The position numbers were made by a program, and so were the translations under genes. A stretch of 64,000 bases of DNA from Blastococcus sp. TF02A-30 (GTDB taxonomy: Bacteria; Actinomycetota; Actinomycetes; Mycobacteriales; Geodermatophilaceae). This document shows positions 20,057 through 30,492 of this stretch, in pieces. Under the pieces are notes generated by a model. That model did not search any database, was not told the DNA's origin, and saw nothing but the letters and a program-made list of their open reading frames with translations. Location of the stretch: the NCBI RefSeq assembly GCF_003319185.1, contig NZ_QOHJ01000006.1, positions 62,001 to 126,000 on the forward strand, written 5' to 3'. Every line of letters begins with the position of its first letter. Positions within the stretch are counted from its first letter, which is position 1.

Positions 20057-21304
20057 CTATGCCCGTGGGGCGGTCGCGTCGGGCCGCAACCGCGCCAGCA
20101 CGGCCCGGGCGGCGCGCGCGCCGCTGGCCATGGCGCCCTGGATGGAGGGGGTGTCGCGGTGGTCGCCGCAGACGAACACGCCCTCACCCAGGTCGACGGG
20201 CCGGCGCAGCCGCAGCGGCGGCACGGCGGCCGGCTGGGCGCCGGTCACCGTCACGCTGGTCAGGTGCTCCAGGTCGGTGGTGGCGACGCCGTGCGCCCGG
20301 GCCACCTCCTCCCGGACGTCGGCCTCGCGGGTCGGCGCCAGCGTCGAGCTGGCGACGAGCGCCCGGCCGTCGGGGCCGTACCGGGGTTGCGCGTCGGTGA
20401 GGACGGCGCTGTTCACCACGCTGCCGCCCGGCCGGCCGAGCACCAGCAGCGGCTCGTCCCAGGGCGAGCCGGGCAGCACGTGCAGGTGGGTGGTGACCTG
20501 GCGCGGCGCGGAGGCGTCCACGGACGGCAGCAGCCGGGCCGCCGTCGCCGGGTCCGTGGCCACGACGACCGCGTCCGCGGCGATCGTCCCGGCGTCGGTC
20601 CGGACCCTGCCGGCGACGACGTCGGTGACCCGGCAGTCCAGGTGCAGGGCGCCGGCGGGCAGCCGGTCGGCGAGCTGCTCGCCGACGGCCTGCATGCCGT
20701 GGGCCGGCAGCCCGATCCGGCCCCGGACGAAGCTGCGCCACAGGAGATCGAGGTAGCGGCTGGACGTCTCCAGCCGGTCCTCCAGGAGCACGCCGGAGAG
20801 GAACGGGCGGAGGAAGCGCTCGAGCGACGCGCCCGTGGCGCCGGCCCGCCGCAGCGCCTGCTCGGCGGTGCGCTCCGGAGCGGCCAGCAGCCGGTCGACG
20901 GGCAGGTAGCCGGCGCGCAGCGAGAACGCGGCCAGGGCCGCCTTCTCGCGGAGGCCGCCGATCGGCGCGGCCGCGGTGGCGGGCAGGGACCAGGGACGGC
21001 TGCGCGGGTCGACGACCCGGTGCGCGCAGTTCCCGGACCACACGCGGGCCCCGGTCAGGAACCAGCCGAGGTCGAGGGCGGCCAGGTCGAGGTCCGCGGC
21101 CCGCGGGTAGCCGGTGTTGAGCACCTGGAAGCCGCGGTCGACGACGAACCCGTCGACCCGGTCGGTGGTCAACCGGCCACCGGCGTGCCCGGCGGCCTCC
21201 ACGACGTGGACGTCGCACCCGGCGTCGGCCAGCCGGGTGGCGGCCGAGAGCCCGGCCAGGCCGGCGCCGACCACCACGACCTCCGCACGGGCCGGCATCG
21301 TCAC
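20057..21304 (-). CDS. FAD-dependent amine oxidase/desaturase-like protein
   Basis: This 415-residue flavoprotein has an N-terminal dinucleotide-binding motif [21 protein letters not shown] (first 20 residues of it diagnostic, about 9-29), then [19 protein letters not shown]. The C-terminal FAD motif is [21 protein letters not shown]. It belongs to the protoporphyrinogen-oxidase/phytoene-desaturase-like group of NAD(P)-binding oxidoreductases. The substrate is not predictable from context. The GTG start has TAGGTT (21311-21316) six nt upstream. The next gene, lipB, begins 10 nt after its stop. Confidence 0.85.
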   Translation of the reverse strand: MTMPARAEVVVVGAGLAGLSAATRLADAGCDVHVVEAAGHAGGRLTTDRVDGFVVDRGFQVLNTGYPRAADLDLAALDLGWFLTGARVWSGNCAHRVVDPRSRPWSLPATAAAPIGGLREKAALAAFSLRAGYLPVDRLLAAPERTAEQALRRAGATGASLERFLRPFLSGVLLEDRLETSSRYLDLLWRSFVRGRIGLPAHGMQAVGEQLADRLPAGALHLDCRVTDVVAGRVRTDAGTIAADAVVVATDPATAARLLPSVDASAPRQVTTHLHVLPGSPWDEPLLVLGRPGGSVVNSAVLTDAQPRYGPDGRALVASSTLAPTREADVREEVARAHGVATTDLEHLTSVTVTGAQPAAVPPLRLRRPVDLGEGVFVCGDHRDTPSIQGAMASGARAARAVLARLRPDATAPRA

Positions 21305-21386
21305 GGCTCCAACCTAGCCAGCGGGGGCGCCGGCCACCTGTGGACAACCGCGACGGGCGGTGGGCGATCCCGCCTAGCGTGCCCCC

Positions 21387-22940
21387 ATGCCCGCTGCCGA
21401 GCAGGTCCCCGCGCCGCCCGCCGTCCCCGGCTACGTGCTGGAGGAGCGGCTGGGTCGCGGCGGCTCCGGCGAGGTGTGGCGCGCGGCGCCCCGGCGCGGG
21501 GGCCCGCCGGTGGCGGTCAAGGTGCTCGTCGAGGGCGACCCGCAGGGGCAGGCCCGCGAGGCGGCGCTGCTCGGCGAGCTCGACCACCCGCACCTGGTGC
21601 GGTTGCTCGAGGTGGTCCACCAGCCGCGGCGCGGGGGAGCGGCCCGCGTGGCGCTGGTGCTGGAGCTGCTCGAGGGCGGCAGCCTGGCCGACCTGCTGGC
21701 CCGCCGCGGGCGGCTGCGGCCGGGTGAGGTGGTCACGGCGTTCGCGCCGGTCGCCGCCGCGCTGGCGCACACGCACGCCCACGGCGTCGTCCACGGGGAC
21801 CTGTCGCCCGGGAATGTCGTGTTCACCGGCGAGGGGCGGCCGGTGCTCACCGACCTCGGCGTCGCCCGCGTGATCGGCGAGACGGCCGCCGCCGCCGTCA
21901 CCCCGGCGTACGTCGACCCGACCGTGGCGCGGGGCGGGGCGCCCGGTCCGGCGTCCGACGTCTTCGGCGTCGCCGCCGCGGCCTTCCACGCGCTCACCGG
22001 CATCGCGCCCTGGAACGCGGCCACCCCGGCCGACATCCTCGCCGTGGCGGCGCACGGGTGGCTGCCCGACCTCGCCGAGCTGGCGCCCGAGGCGCCACCG
22101 GAGCTGCTGCGGGTGGTCGAGCGCGGGCTGTCGGCAGATCCGCACACCCGGGGCTCGGCCGCCGCGTTCGCGCTGGACCTCCGGCACGCCTGCCGGCCCG
22201 AACCCGTGGAGCTGTCGGCCACCGGCCGGTCCGGGGGGAGGCCCGATCCGCGCACGGAGCTGACCCACGTCGTGCCCGGCCGTCGTCCCCGCCCGGCGCC
22301 GGTCGTGGTGGAGCGGCGGAGCCCGGCCGGTCGCTGGTGGGACGCGCTGGGCGACCTGCGCTCCCGCGTCCCGCGGCGCGCAGCGACCGCCGTGGCGGTC
22401 CTCGCGGTGCTGGTCGCCACGGGCTGGCTCGGGCTGCGGTGGGCCGACGGCGGTCAGCGGCCGCCCGGACCCGCGGCGGCCAGCGTCGCGGCGGCCACGT
22501 CACCGGCCCCGGCCGATGCGGCCGAGAGCCCCGGGGCGCCCGCCGAGCCGGTCACCGCGGCGGACTGGACCGCGCTGCTGACGGAGCTGTACGCGCGCCG
22601 CGTCGAGGCCTTCTCGACCGCGACCGCCGAGCCGCTGGACCTGGTCTGGGCACCGGGCGCGCCGCAGCGCACCGAGGACGAGCAGCTGGTCGCCGCGCTC
22701 GCCGGCGCCGGGCAGGTGCTGGACGGTTTCCGCCCTCGGGTCGGCGCCGTCGCGGTCGCCTCCCTCGACCCGCAGCGGGCCGAGCTCCGCTTCCGGGACG
22801 GGTGGCCGGCGTACGAGGTGGTGGCGGCCGACGGCGCCGTGGTGCGCGCCGGGGCCGGGCGGCCGGACGCCGACGTCGCCGCGGTCGTGGTCCGCACGCC
22901 GCAGGGGTGGCGGATCGAGTCGGTGACCCGGACGGGCTGA
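21387..22940 (+). CDS. Ser/Thr protein kinase, membrane-anchored, non-RD
   Basis: This 517-residue protein has an N-terminal Hanks-type kinase domain (about 15-275): glycine loop LGRGGSGEVW, catalytic Lys in VAVKVL, catalytic loop HGDLSPGNVVF and metal-binding DLG. The catalytic Asp and Asn are kept, but the Arg of HRD is Gly and DFG is DLG. One transmembrane helix near 335-355 leads to an extracytoplasmic domain of about 150 residues after a Pro/Ala linker, without PASTA repeats. Lack of the HRD Arg suggests activity does not depend on activation-loop phosphorylation. ATG with TAGCGT six nt upstream. Confidence 0.9.
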   Translation: MPAAEQVPAPPAVPGYVLEERLGRGGSGEVWRAAPRRGGPPVAVKVLVEGDPQGQAREAALLGELDHPHLVRLLEVVHQPRRGGAARVALVLELLEGGSLADLLARRGRLRPGEVVTAFAPVAAALAHTHAHGVVHGDLSPGNVVFTGEGRPVLTDLGVARVIGETAAAAVTPAYVDPTVARGGAPGPASDVFGVAAAAFHALTGIAPWNAATPADILAVAAHGWLPDLAELAPEAPPELLRVVERGLSADPHTRGSAAAFALDLRHACRPEPVELSATGRSGGRPDPRTELTHVVPGRRPRPAPVVVERRSPAGRWWDALGDLRSRVPRRAATAVAVLAVLVATGWLGLRWADGGQRPPGPAAASVAAATSPAPADAAESPGAPAEPVTAADWTALLTELYARRVEAFSTATAEPLDLVWAPGAPQRTEDEQLVAALAGAGQVLDGFRPRVGAVAVASLDPQRAELRFRDGWPAYEVVAADGAVVRAGAGRPDADVAAVVVRTPQGWRIESVTRTG

Positions 22941-22945
22941 GCGGC

Positions 22946-23854
22946 TCAGTCCTTCCGCAGCGCCTCGCGCAGGGCGTCCTCGAGCCGGGTCACCTCGAAC
23001 CGGTAGCCCGAGTCGAGCAGCGCCGCGGGGACCGCCCGCTGGCCACCGATCACGCTGGCCCGCCCGAACTCGCCCAGGCCGGCCGAGACGGCGAACCCGG
23101 GGACGGGCAGCGGGGTGGGCCGGTGCAGCACCCGGCCCAGCTGCCGGGTGAACTCGGCGTTCGTGACCGGCTCGGGTGCGGTGAGGTTCACCGGACCCGA
23201 GACGTCGGAGGTGAGGAGATGGCGGATGGCGCCGACCTCGTCCCGGAGGCTGATCCACGGCCAGTACTGGTCGCCGCTGCCCAGCCGGCCCCCGAGACCC
23301 AGCCGGAACACCAGGCCGAGCACCTTGACCAGCATCGCGTCCGGGCCCAGGACCAGACCCGTCCGCAGCCGGACCACGCGCACCCCGGCCTGCTCGGCAG
23401 GAGCGGTCGCCTCCTCCCAGCGGACGCAGAGCCGGGCCAGGAAGTCATCGCCCGGAGGAGCGTCCTCGCGGATCAGCGCGTTCCCGGTGTCGCCGTAGTA
23501 ACCGATGCCGGACGCGTTCACGAGCACACGCCGGCGCGACGGGTCGGCGGTCTGCGCGGCGGCCAGGCCCTCGCTGATCGTCGTCGTGGTGTCCAGCCGG
23601 CTGGTGACCAGCTGCTGCCGGTAGCGCCGGGTGAAGGGGCGGGGGCGGATCGGTGCTCCGGCCAGGTTGACCGCCGCGTCGACGTCGGCCAGCAGCGCCG
23701 GGTCGATGCGCCGGTGCTGCGGGTCCCACCGGTGCTCCTCGGCGGTGCGCGGGGTGCGGCGCACGAGCTGGAGCACCTCGTGCCCGTCGGCGCGCAGGGC
23801 CTCGAGCAGTGCCTGGCCGATGAGCCCGGAGGCACCGGACACGGCGATCTTCAC
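22946..23854 (-). CDS. TIGR01777 epimerase-like protein (YfcH family)
   Basis: This 302-residue short-chain dehydrogenase/reductase-type protein has an NAD(P)-binding motif VSGASGLIGQALLEAL at about 5-20. It also has VNLAGAPI, SGIGYYGDTGN and the C-terminal GQRAVPAALLDSGYRF region typical of TIGR01777/YfcH. The reaction is unknown. Proximity to sucB and lipB is conserved in actinobacteria. GTG start with GGAGG close upstream; that site lies within the outer arm of the terminator behind sucB. Confidence 0.9.
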   Translation of the reverse strand: MKIAVSGASGLIGQALLEALRADGHEVLQLVRRTPRTAEEHRWDPQHRRIDPALLADVDAAVNLAGAPIRPRPFTRRYRQQLVTSRLDTTTTISEGLAAAQTADPSRRRVLVNASGIGYYGDTGNALIREDAPPGDDFLARLCVRWEEATAPAEQAGVRVVRLRTGLVLGPDAMLVKVLGLVFRLGLGGRLGSGDQYWPWISLRDEVGAIRHLLTSDVSGPVNLTAPEPVTNAEFTRQLGRVLHRPTPLPVPGFAVSAGLGEFGRASVIGGQRAVPAALLDSGYRFEVTRLEDALREALRKD

Positions 23855-23860
23855 GCTTCC

Positions 23861-23920
23861 TCCTCGATCCCCCCGGAACGGACCGGGGCCCCGGCGCGAT
23901 GCCGGGGCCCCGATCGAGGA
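23861..23920 (-). terminator. Nested inverted repeat after sucB
   Basis: An inner 12-bp stem (23884-23895 with 23901-23912) is nested in an outer 9-bp stem (TCCTCGATC at 23861-23869 with GATCGAGGA at 23912-23920). It begins 5 nt past the sucB stop and should end that transcript. Confidence 0.7.
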
Positions 23921-23924
23921 ACTG

Positions 23925-25760
23925 CTAGGCGAGTCCGAGCTCGCCCTCGAACTGGCCGGCTTCCAGCCGCTCCTTCACCGTGGTGAGGAAGCGGGCGGCG
24001 TCCGCGCCGTCGACGATGCGGTGGTCGTAGGTGAGGGCCAGGTAGACCATCGACCGGACGGCGATGACCTCGCCGAGCTCCGGGTCGTTGACGACGACCG
24101 GGCGCTTGACCACCGAACCGGTGCCCAGGATCGCCACCTGCGGCTGGTTGATGATCGGGGTGTCGAACAGCGCACCGCGGCTGCCGGTGTTGGTCAGCGT
24201 GAAGGTGCCGCCACCGAGCTCGTCCGGGGTGATCTTGTTCGTCCGGGTGCGCTCGGCCAGGTCGGCGATCTTGCGGGCGATCCCGCCGAGGCTCAGGTCA
24301 CCGGCCTCGTGGATGACCGGCACCAGCAGCCCGCGCTCCGTGTCCACCGCGATGCCCAGGTTCTCGGCGTCGTGGTAGGTGACCGTGCCGGCCTCCTGGT
24401 CGATGGAGGAGTTCACCGACGGGTGCTGCTTCAGGGCCTCGACCGCCGCCTTCGCGAAGAAGGGCAGGAAGGAGAGCTTGACCCCCTCGCGCGCCTCGAA
24501 GTCGCCCTTCGCCCGCTGCCGCAGGTTCGCGATGCGGGTGATGTCGGCTTCGACGACGGTGGTCAGCTGCGCGCTGATCTGCAGCGACTCCACCATCCGG
24601 CGGGCGATGGTGGCCCGCAGCCGGGTCAGCTTCTCCGTGCGCCCGCGCACCGAGGTGTCGGGCGTGGCCGCCGGGGACGGCGTCCGCGAGGAGCGGGCCG
24701 ACGCCGCCGGGGCCGGGGCCGGGGCGGGCTTCTCGGCCGCGGCGAGGACGTCCTGCTTGCGGATCCGGCCGCCGACACCGGTGCCGGTCACGGAGCCGAG
24801 GTCGACACCGCGCTCGGCGGCCAGGCGGCGCACCAGCGGGGTGACGTACTGGCCGCCGCCGTCACCGGCCGGCGCCTGGGCAGCCGGTGCCTGCGGTGCC
24901 ACCTGCGGCGGCGGGGCGTCGGTGGGGGACTGGCTGGGCTGCGCGCCGCTGGCGCCGTAGTCGCCACCGGGCTGCGCCGTGGAGCTCGCGGGCGCGGCCG
25001 GCTTCGCCTCGGGCGCGGCCTGCGGCTCCTCCTTCGGGGCCTCCTTCGGGGCCTCCTGCTGCGGTGCCTCCTGCTGCGGCGCGGGCGCCGGGGCCGGGGA
25101 GCCGCCGCCGGCCGCGCCGGTGCCGATGAGCGCGAGCTGCGCCCCGACGTCGACGGTCTCGTCCTCGTTGACCGTGATCTCGAGCAGCGTGCCGCTGACC
25201 GGCGACGGGATCTCGGTGTCGACCTTGTCGGTCGAGACCTCGAGGAGGGGCTCGTCCGCGCTGACCTCGTCACCGACGGCCTTGAGCCAGCGGGTGACGG
25301 TGCCCTCGGTGACGCTCTCGCCGAGCGCCGGCATGGTCACCGGGGTGCCCTCGCCACCGCCGGAGCCGGCTGCGCCGCCGGAGGAGGGTGCCGGGGCGGG
25401 CTGCTCCTCCTGCTGCGGTTCGGGGGCGGCGTCCTCGACCTGCTGGTCAGGGGTCTGCGGCGTGGTGTCGGCGTCCTCGGCGGAGGCCGGCGGGCTGTCC
25501 TGCGCCGGCGCGCCGCCGTCGCCGTCCCCACCGATGACGGCGAGCTCCGCGCCGACGTCGACGGTCTCGTCCTCGGCGACCAGGATCTTGGTCAGCACGC
25601 CCGACGCCGGCGAGGGGATCTCGGTGTCGACCTTGTCGGTCGAGACCTCGAGGAGGGGCTCGTCGGCCTCGACCTGCTCACCCTCCTGCTTGAGCCATCG
25701 GGTGACCGTGCCCTCGGTGACGCTCTCGCCCAGGGCGGGCATGGTGACGGAGGTCGGCAT
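23925..25760 (-). CDS. sucB: Dihydrolipoamide acyltransferase E2, two lipoyl domains
   Basis: This is the 611-residue E2 core of a 2-oxoacid dehydrogenase, in the actinobacterial SucB/DlaT form. Two lipoyl domains (about 1-77 and 140-217) each carry the lipoylated Lys in [14 protein letters not shown]. Pro/Ala-rich linkers flank them. A peripheral subunit-binding domain follows (about 305-340, [20 protein letters not shown]), then the catalytic domain with [15 protein letters not shown]. The two lipoyl domains share a 48-nt identical DNA stretch. It may serve both pyruvate and 2-oxoglutarate dehydrogenases, as in mycobacteria. AAGGAG precedes the ATG. Confidence 0.95.
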   Translation of the reverse strand: MPTSVTMPALGESVTEGTVTRWLKQEGEQVEADEPLLEVSTDKVDTEIPSPASGVLTKILVAEDETVDVGAELAVIGGDGDGGAPAQDSPPASAEDADTTPQTPDQQVEDAAPEPQQEEQPAPAPSSGGAAGSGGGEGTPVTMPALGESVTEGTVTRWLKAVGDEVSADEPLLEVSTDKVDTEIPSPVSGTLLEITVNEDETVDVGAQLALIGTGAAGGGSPAPAPAPQQEAPQQEAPKEAPKEEPQAAPEAKPAAPASSTAQPGGDYGASGAQPSQSPTDAPPPQVAPQAPAAQAPAGDGGGQYVTPLVRRLAAERGVDLGSVTGTGVGGRIRKQDVLAAAEKPAPAPAPAASARSSRTPSPAATPDTSVRGRTEKLTRLRATIARRMVESLQISAQLTTVVEADITRIANLRQRAKGDFEAREGVKLSFLPFFAKAAVEALKQHPSVNSSIDQEAGTVTYHDAENLGIAVDTERGLLVPVIHEAGDLSLGGIARKIADLAERTRTNKITPDELGGGTFTLTNTGSRGALFDTPIINQPQVAILGTGSVVKRPVVVNDPELGEVIAVRSMVYLALTYDHRIVDGADAARFLTTVKERLEAGQFEGELGLA

Positions 25761-25813
25761 CGGGGCGGTGCTCCTTCTGGCGCTGTGGGTGGGGGAGAGG
25801 ATCGGTGTGCGGA

Positions 25814-27193
25814 TCAGCCGTGCACGTGGAGCGGCTTGCCGGCCAGCGCCAGGTGCGCCTCGCCGAGCGCCTCGCTCTGCGTCGGGTGCGGGTGGATGAG
25901 GCTGGCGACGTCGTCGGCCTCGGCCTCCCAGTTGTAGATGAGCTGGGCCTCGGCGATGAGCTCGCCGACCCGGCTGCCGACCATGTGGATGCCGACGACC
26001 GGCCCCTCGGGGGACTTGATCAGCTTCACCGCGCCGGTGGTCTTGAGGATCTGGCTGCGGCCGTTGCCGGCGAGGTCGTAGGTCAGCGTGGTCACGTCAC
26101 CGAACCGCTCCTTGGCCTGCGGCTCGGTGAGACCGACCGAGGCGACCTCCGGGTCGGAGTAGGTGATCCGCGGGACGCCGGCGTAGTCGATCGGCGCCGG
26201 CTCCAGGCCGGCCACCCGCTCGGCGACGAGGATGCCCTCGGCGAAGCCCACGTGGGCCAGCTGCAGCGTCGGGATGAGGTCGCCGACGGCGGAGATGGTG
26301 GGGACGCTGGTCCGGCAGTACTCGTCGACGAGGACGTAGCCGCGGTCCATCTGCACCCCGGCCTCCTCGTAGCCCAGGCCCGAGCTGACCGGGCCGCGGC
26401 CGACGGCGACGAGCAGCAGCTCGGCCTCGAACTCCTTGCCGTTCTCGAGCGAGACCTTGACGCCGTTCTCGGTGCCCTGGACGCCGGAGAAACGGCTGCC
26501 CAGCTCGAAGCCGATCTTGCGGCGGCGGAACGCGCGCTCCAGCAGCTTGGAGGAGGACTCGTCCTCGAGCGGGACGAGGTGGGGGAGGGCCTCGATGATG
26601 GTGACGTCGACGCCGAAGGACTTCCAGGCGCTGGCGAACTCGCAGCCGATGACGCCGCCGCCGAGGATGATCGCCGAGCTCGGGACGCGGTCGAGGTTGA
26701 GCGCGTGGTCGCTGGTGATGACCCGGGTGCCGTCGATCTCCAGGCCCGGCAGGCTGCGGGCGTAGGAACCGGTGGCCAGCAGGACGTGCTTGCCCTCGTA
26801 GGTCTGCCCGTTCACCTCGACGGTGGTCGGCGAGGTGAGCCGCCCCTCGCCCTCGACGTAGGTGATCTTGCGAGCCTTCACCAGGCCCTGCAGGCCCTTG
26901 TAGAGCTTGGAGATGACGCCGTCCTTGTAGCTGTTGACGCCGTCCATGTCGATGCCGGCCAGCGACGTCTTGACGCCGAACTGCTCGCCCTCGCGGGCCA
27001 GGTCGGCCACCTCGCCGGCGTGCAGCAGCGCCTTGGTCGGGATGCAGCCGCGGTGCAGGCAGGTGCCGCCGACCTTGTCCTTCTCGATGAGGACGACGTT
27101 CAGGCCGAGCTCCGACGCGCGGAAGGCAGCGGCGTAGCCACCCGAGCCACCACCGAGGATGACCAGGTCGGCGGGGGACTGGGGTGCGCTCAC
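25814..27193 (-). CDS. lpdA: Dihydrolipoyl dehydrogenase (E3)
   Basis: The 459-residue flavoenzyme reoxidises dihydrolipoyl groups with NAD. It has an FAD motif [15 protein letters not shown] near the N-terminus, redox-active disulfide [16 protein letters not shown] (about 42-57), an NAD motif [13 protein letters not shown], and the active-site [13 protein letters not shown] near the C-terminus. The GTG at 27193 is chosen for its GAGGAG ribosome site; an upstream in-frame start adds 18 residues without homology. It lies 53 nt before sucB on the same strand and is probably co-transcribed with it. Confidence 0.96.
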   Translation of the reverse strand: MSAPQSPADLVILGGGSGGYAAAFRASELGLNVVLIEKDKVGGTCLHRGCIPTKALLHAGEVADLAREGEQFGVKTSLAGIDMDGVNSYKDGVISKLYKGLQGLVKARKITYVEGEGRLTSPTTVEVNGQTYEGKHVLLATGSYARSLPGLEIDGTRVITSDHALNLDRVPSSAIILGGGVIGCEFASAWKSFGVDVTIIEALPHLVPLEDESSSKLLERAFRRRKIGFELGSRFSGVQGTENGVKVSLENGKEFEAELLLVAVGRGPVSSGLGYEEAGVQMDRGYVLVDEYCRTSVPTISAVGDLIPTLQLAHVGFAEGILVAERVAGLEPAPIDYAGVPRITYSDPEVASVGLTEPQAKERFGDVTTLTYDLAGNGRSQILKTTGAVKLIKSPEGPVVGIHMVGSRVGELIAEAQLIYNWEAEADDVASLIHPHPTQSEALGEAHLALAGKPLHVHG

Positions 27194-27345
27194 GGGTGCT
27201 CCTCGATGCTCTGTGCTCTCCCGCTGGGAACGGGCGTCGCTGCTCATCCTGCCACTCCGGGAACGGTGCGGCCGGGAGCCCCGTTGGCCTTCCCGAGCGT
27301 CGCGGTGATCACACCCCGGGCGACGGCGGAGACGGGAGCAGGCAG

Positions 27346-27683
27346 ATGGGGCTGTTCGACCGGTTGCGGGGCCGCGGCGCCCCGGCGCGCCGGGGAACCC
27401 TCGACCGCGGCTCGCACGCGGCGACCTCCGCCACCTCGAGCAGTTCGCCGCCAGCCGCCGGGGTGTCGAGGGCTACGTCGAGCCGCGGACGGCGGTCACG
27501 GAGACCACGATCGTGCTCGTCGCGGCCGACGGCGAGTGGACCCGCCGGCGCATCGACGGGCCCGACGTCGCCCGTCGGCTGCAGCGCGACCTCGGCATCC
27601 CGGTCTACGACGCCCAGGTGACCGGCTACCCCCAGCGCATGCGCGACTGGTCGAAGGACCACCGGCCCCCCACGACTCGCTAG
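27346..27683 (+). pseudogene. Small conserved actinobacterial protein gene with apparent frameshift
   Basis: The ATG at 27346 (GGGAG upstream) opens MGLFDRLRGRGAPARRG. The recognisable conserved body (DLRHLEQFAASRRGVEGYVE, then TTIVLVAADGEWTRRRID and GYPQRMRDW) is in another frame, from about 27423 to the TAG at 27681. That second frame has an upstream stop at 27306 and no start codon before the body. One base appears lost, or two gained, between about 27390 and 27423, near GGGGAACCC. This could be a true pseudogene, a sequencing error or recoding; the family has no known function. Divergent from lpdA. Confidence 0.65.
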
Positions 27684-27721
27684 CTCGCCGCGGGCCCCTG
27701 CCGGTGGCCGTTCCATCCCGT
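27684..27721. repeat. Half copy (D) of the dispersed palindromic repeat
   Basis: From the stop codon of the small gene to 27721 the sequence matches the right half of copy B, including the identical 17-mer TGGCCGTTCCATCCCGT (27705-27721; also 29321-29337). Copies B and D thus bracket pepA. Confidence 0.5.
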
Positions 27722-27741
27722 CACGTCGGCCTCCGGCCGGG

Positions 27742-29253
27742 TCAGCCGGCGATGAGGGCCTCGATCGTGGCGAGCAGGGTGCGCACGGGCACGCCGGTGC
27801 CGCCCTTGACGGTGTAGCCGAACGGCGCGCCGGTGTTGTAGCTCGGGCCGGCGATGTCGATGTGCGCCCACGGCAGGCCCGACGGCACGAACTCCGCCAG
27901 GAAGTGGCCGCCCACGAGCATGCCGCCCATCCGGTCGGTGTTGGCGTTGACGAAGTCGGCCACCGTCGAGTCCAGGCCCTTGCGCAGCTCCGGCGGCAGC
28001 GGCATCGGCCACATGGACTCGCCGCTGCGCTTGCTGGCCGCGATGACGGCGTCGCGCAGGTCGTCGGAGCCCATGACGCCGGCGGTGCGTGAACCGAGCG
28101 CCACCATCTGCGCGCCGGTGAGCGTGGAGGTCTCCAGCAGCGCGTCCGGCTTGTCCTCCGCGGCACGGGCGATCGCGTCGGCCAGCACCACGCGGCCCTC
28201 GGCGTCGGTGTTGGTGATCTCGGCCTTCTTGCCGTTGCGGAAGGTGACCACGTCGGCCGGGCGGTAGGCGCTGCCGCTGGGCAGGTTCTCGGCCATGGGG
28301 ACGGTGGCGGTGACCTCCACCGGCAGACCCAGCTGCGCGACGAGGCACACGGTGGCGATCACGGCCGCGGCACCGGCCATGTCGCTCTTCATGTCCTCCA
28401 TCTTCGCGGCGGGCTTGATCGAGATGCCGCCGCTGTCGAAGGTGATGCCCTTGCCGACCAGCGCGATCTTCTTCGTCGCCCCGGCGCCGCTGTAGGTCAG
28501 GCGCAGCAGCCGCGGCTTGCGGGTGGAGCCCGAGCCGACGGCCAGGATGCCGCCGTAGCCGCCGGCGGCCAGCGCGTCCTCGTCGAGGATCTCGGCGGCC
28601 AGGCCCAGCTTCTCGCCGGCGGCCGCGCCGCGGGCGGCCAGCTCGGCCGGGAAGAGGTCGTTCGGCGGGGTGTTCACCAGGTCGCGCACCAGGGCGACGG
28701 CGTCGGCGACGGCGCGCACCCGGCGCAGCGCGGTCTCGGCCTGCCCGGCGTCGGGGGCGACGACGGTGAACTCCTGCGGCGGGGCCGGCCGGTCGGCCGG
28801 GAGGTCGGACTTGTAGGCGGTGAACTCGTAGGCGCCGAGCAGCGAGCCCTCGCCCACGGCGTGCAGCCGCTCGGCGTCGGGCGTGCCCCCCACCGCGGCC
28901 AGCAGGGTCACGACCGAGCGCCGGCCACGCAGCGCCCGGCTGGCCGCACCGGCGGCGCGGCGGACGGCCTCGGGGGCGTACCCACCGGTCGCGTCGGGCG
29001 CACCGAGGCCGGCGACGGCGACGACGGGGAACGGGCCCTGCCCGAAGGAGGGCAGGCGGGTGATCTCGTCCTCGCCACCGCGGGCGCCGAGGTCGGCCAG
29101 CGCGGGGAGGAGCCGGCCACCGAGCAGCCGGTCGACGGCCTCGGCTCCGGGCGTCGGGAGGGGACCGTCGGGGCCCTTCCCGACGGCGACCACGACGGCG
29201 TCGGCGGAGAGCTTCTCGAGGGGCTGGTCGGTGGCGGAGATCGTCGGCGGCAC
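27742..29253 (-). CDS. pepA: Leucyl aminopeptidase, M17 family
   Basis: This 503-residue cytosolic aminopeptidase with two metal ions has the family signature [13 protein letters not shown]. The metal-binding Lys/Asp segment is [16 protein letters not shown] (about 265-280), and [10 protein letters not shown] and the C-terminal PWAHIDIAG are also present. It would release N-terminal residues from peptides. The GTG start at 29253 has TAGGAT (29260-29265) six nt upstream, and this -10 box is part of repeat copy B. Confidence 0.95.
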   Translation of the reverse strand: MPPTISATDQPLEKLSADAVVVAVGKGPDGPLPTPGAEAVDRLLGGRLLPALADLGARGGEDEITRLPSFGQGPFPVVAVAGLGAPDATGGYAPEAVRRAAGAASRALRGRRSVVTLLAAVGGTPDAERLHAVGEGSLLGAYEFTAYKSDLPADRPAPPQEFTVVAPDAGQAETALRRVRAVADAVALVRDLVNTPPNDLFPAELAARGAAAGEKLGLAAEILDEDALAAGGYGGILAVGSGSTRKPRLLRLTYSGAGATKKIALVGKGITFDSGGISIKPAAKMEDMKSDMAGAAAVIATVCLVAQLGLPVEVTATVPMAENLPSGSAYRPADVVTFRNGKKAEITNTDAEGRVVLADAIARAAEDKPDALLETSTLTGAQMVALGSRTAGVMGSDDLRDAVIAASKRSGESMWPMPLPPELRKGLDSTVADFVNANTDRMGGMLVGGHFLAEFVPSGLPWAHIDIAGPSYNTGAPFGYTVKGGTGVPVRTLLATIEALIAG

Positions 29254-29255
29254 CG

Positions 29256-29337
29256 CCCGATCCTAGAAGGACCCCGTCGCCCCCCAGCACTCGCTCCGCT
29301 CGCGCCGGGTCCCTGCGACATGGCCGTTCCATCCCGT
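29256..29337. repeat. Dispersed palindromic repeat, copy B
   Basis: On the plus strand it starts CGATCCTAGAAGGACC and ends TGGCCGTTCCATCCCGT. GTCGC and GCGAC replace the GTCC/GGAC arms seen in copy A, which keeps the pairing. Its left end supplies the TAGGAT -10 box of leftward pepA; its right end abuts the gcvT promoter. Confidence 0.65.
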
Positions 29338-29360
29338 ACCGACGCACTACCGTGCACCGG

Positions 29361-30479
29361 GTGAGCCCGCTGACCTCCCCGTTGCACGACCGGCACGTCG
29401 CCGCCGGTGCCAAGCTCGCCGACTTCAGCGGCTGGTCGATGCCGATCGAGTACGCCGGGGGCGGGGTGCTCGCCGAGCACACCGCCGTCCGCGAGGGTGT
29501 CGGCCTGTTCGACGTCTCCCACCTGGGGACCGGCACGGTGCGCGGCCCCGGCGCGGCGGAGTTCGTCAACGCCTGCCTGACCAACGACCTGGGCCGGATC
29601 GGACCCGGCCAGGCGCAGTACACGCTGTGCTGCCTGCCAGACGGCGAGCCGCGTGCCGGCGGGGTGGTCGACGACCTGATCGTCTACCTGCACGGCCCCG
29701 ACGACGTGCTCCTCGTCCCCAACGCGGCCAACGCCGCCGAGGTGCTCGGCCGGCTCGAGGCGCAGGCCCCGGCCGGGGTCGTCGTCGAGAACCGGCACGA
29801 GCAGGTCGCCGTCCTGGCGGTGCAGGGCCCGCGCTCGCTGCAGGTGCTGGAGCTGCTCGGGCTGCCGGGGGAGTTGTCCTACATGTCCTTCGTGACCGGG
29901 ACGGGCGCCGGTGGCACGGAGGTCACGGTCTGCCGCACCGGCTACACCGGCGAGCACGGGTACGAGGTGCTCATCGCCGCGGAGCACGCGGCCGAGCTGT
30001 GGGACGCGCTGCTCGAGGCGGGCCAGGACCTCGGCATCCGGCCGTGCGGTCTGGGGGCGCGGGACACGCTGCGGACCGAGATGGGCTACCCGCTGCACGG
30101 GCACGAGCTCTCACCCGACATCTCGCCGGTGCAGGCGCGGGCCGGCTGGGCGGTCGGGTGGAAGAAGCCGGCGTTCTGGGGCCGCGAGGCGCTGCTCGCC
30201 GAGCGGGAGGCCGGCCCCGCCCGGCTGCTGTGGGGGCTGCGGGCCACCGGCCGGGGGATCCCGCGGCCCGGGATGGCGGTCCTGGACGGCGCCGGCGAGC
30301 GGGTGGGCGAGACCACCAGCGGCACGTTCTCGCCCACGCTGAAGACCGGCATCGCACTGGCCCTGCTCGACAGCGCGGCCGGGGTCGAGGAGGGCGCCGA
30401 GCTCGTCGTCGACGTCCGGGGCCGCCCGCAGGCCGTGCAGGTGGTGAAGCCGCCGTTCGTGCCCTCGCACGTGCGATGA
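29361..30479 (+). CDS. gcvT: Glycine cleavage system aminomethyltransferase T
   Basis: The 372-residue folate-dependent T protein takes the aminomethyl group from lipoylated GcvH to tetrahydrofolate. Characteristic segments are [21 protein letters not shown], the [13 protein letters not shown] block (about 195-207) and the C-terminal [22 protein letters not shown] at 29361 is preferred to GTG at 29352 because the latter lies inside TACCGT (29348-29353), the likely -10 box. GcvH and GcvP are not in the window. No glycine riboswitch fits in the short upstream gap. Confidence 0.94.
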   Translation: MSPLTSPLHDRHVAAGAKLADFSGWSMPIEYAGGGVLAEHTAVREGVGLFDVSHLGTGTVRGPGAAEFVNACLTNDLGRIGPGQAQYTLCCLPDGEPRAGGVVDDLIVYLHGPDDVLLVPNAANAAEVLGRLEAQAPAGVVVENRHEQVAVLAVQGPRSLQVLELLGLPGELSYMSFVTGTGAGGTEVTVCRTGYTGEHGYEVLIAAEHAAELWDALLEAGQDLGIRPCGLGARDTLRTEMGYPLHGHELSPDISPVQARAGWAVGWKKPAFWGREALLAEREAGPARLLWGLRATGRGIPRPGMAVLDGAGERVGETTSGTFSPTLKTGIALALLDSAAGVEEGAELVVDVRGRPQAVQVVKPPFVPSHVR

Positions 30480-30492
30480 GGACGGCGACCGG

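Noticed and set aside
27385-27425. Programmed -1 frameshifting in the small gene
   Set aside because: GGGGAACC only loosely resembles a slippery site; it is not in the correct phase for an X-XXY-YYZ heptamer and no stimulatory structure was evident.
29254-29360. Glycine riboswitch in front of gcvT
   Set aside because: The gap is taken up by the palindromic repeat and the leaderless promoter, with none of the conserved glycine-aptamer blocks.
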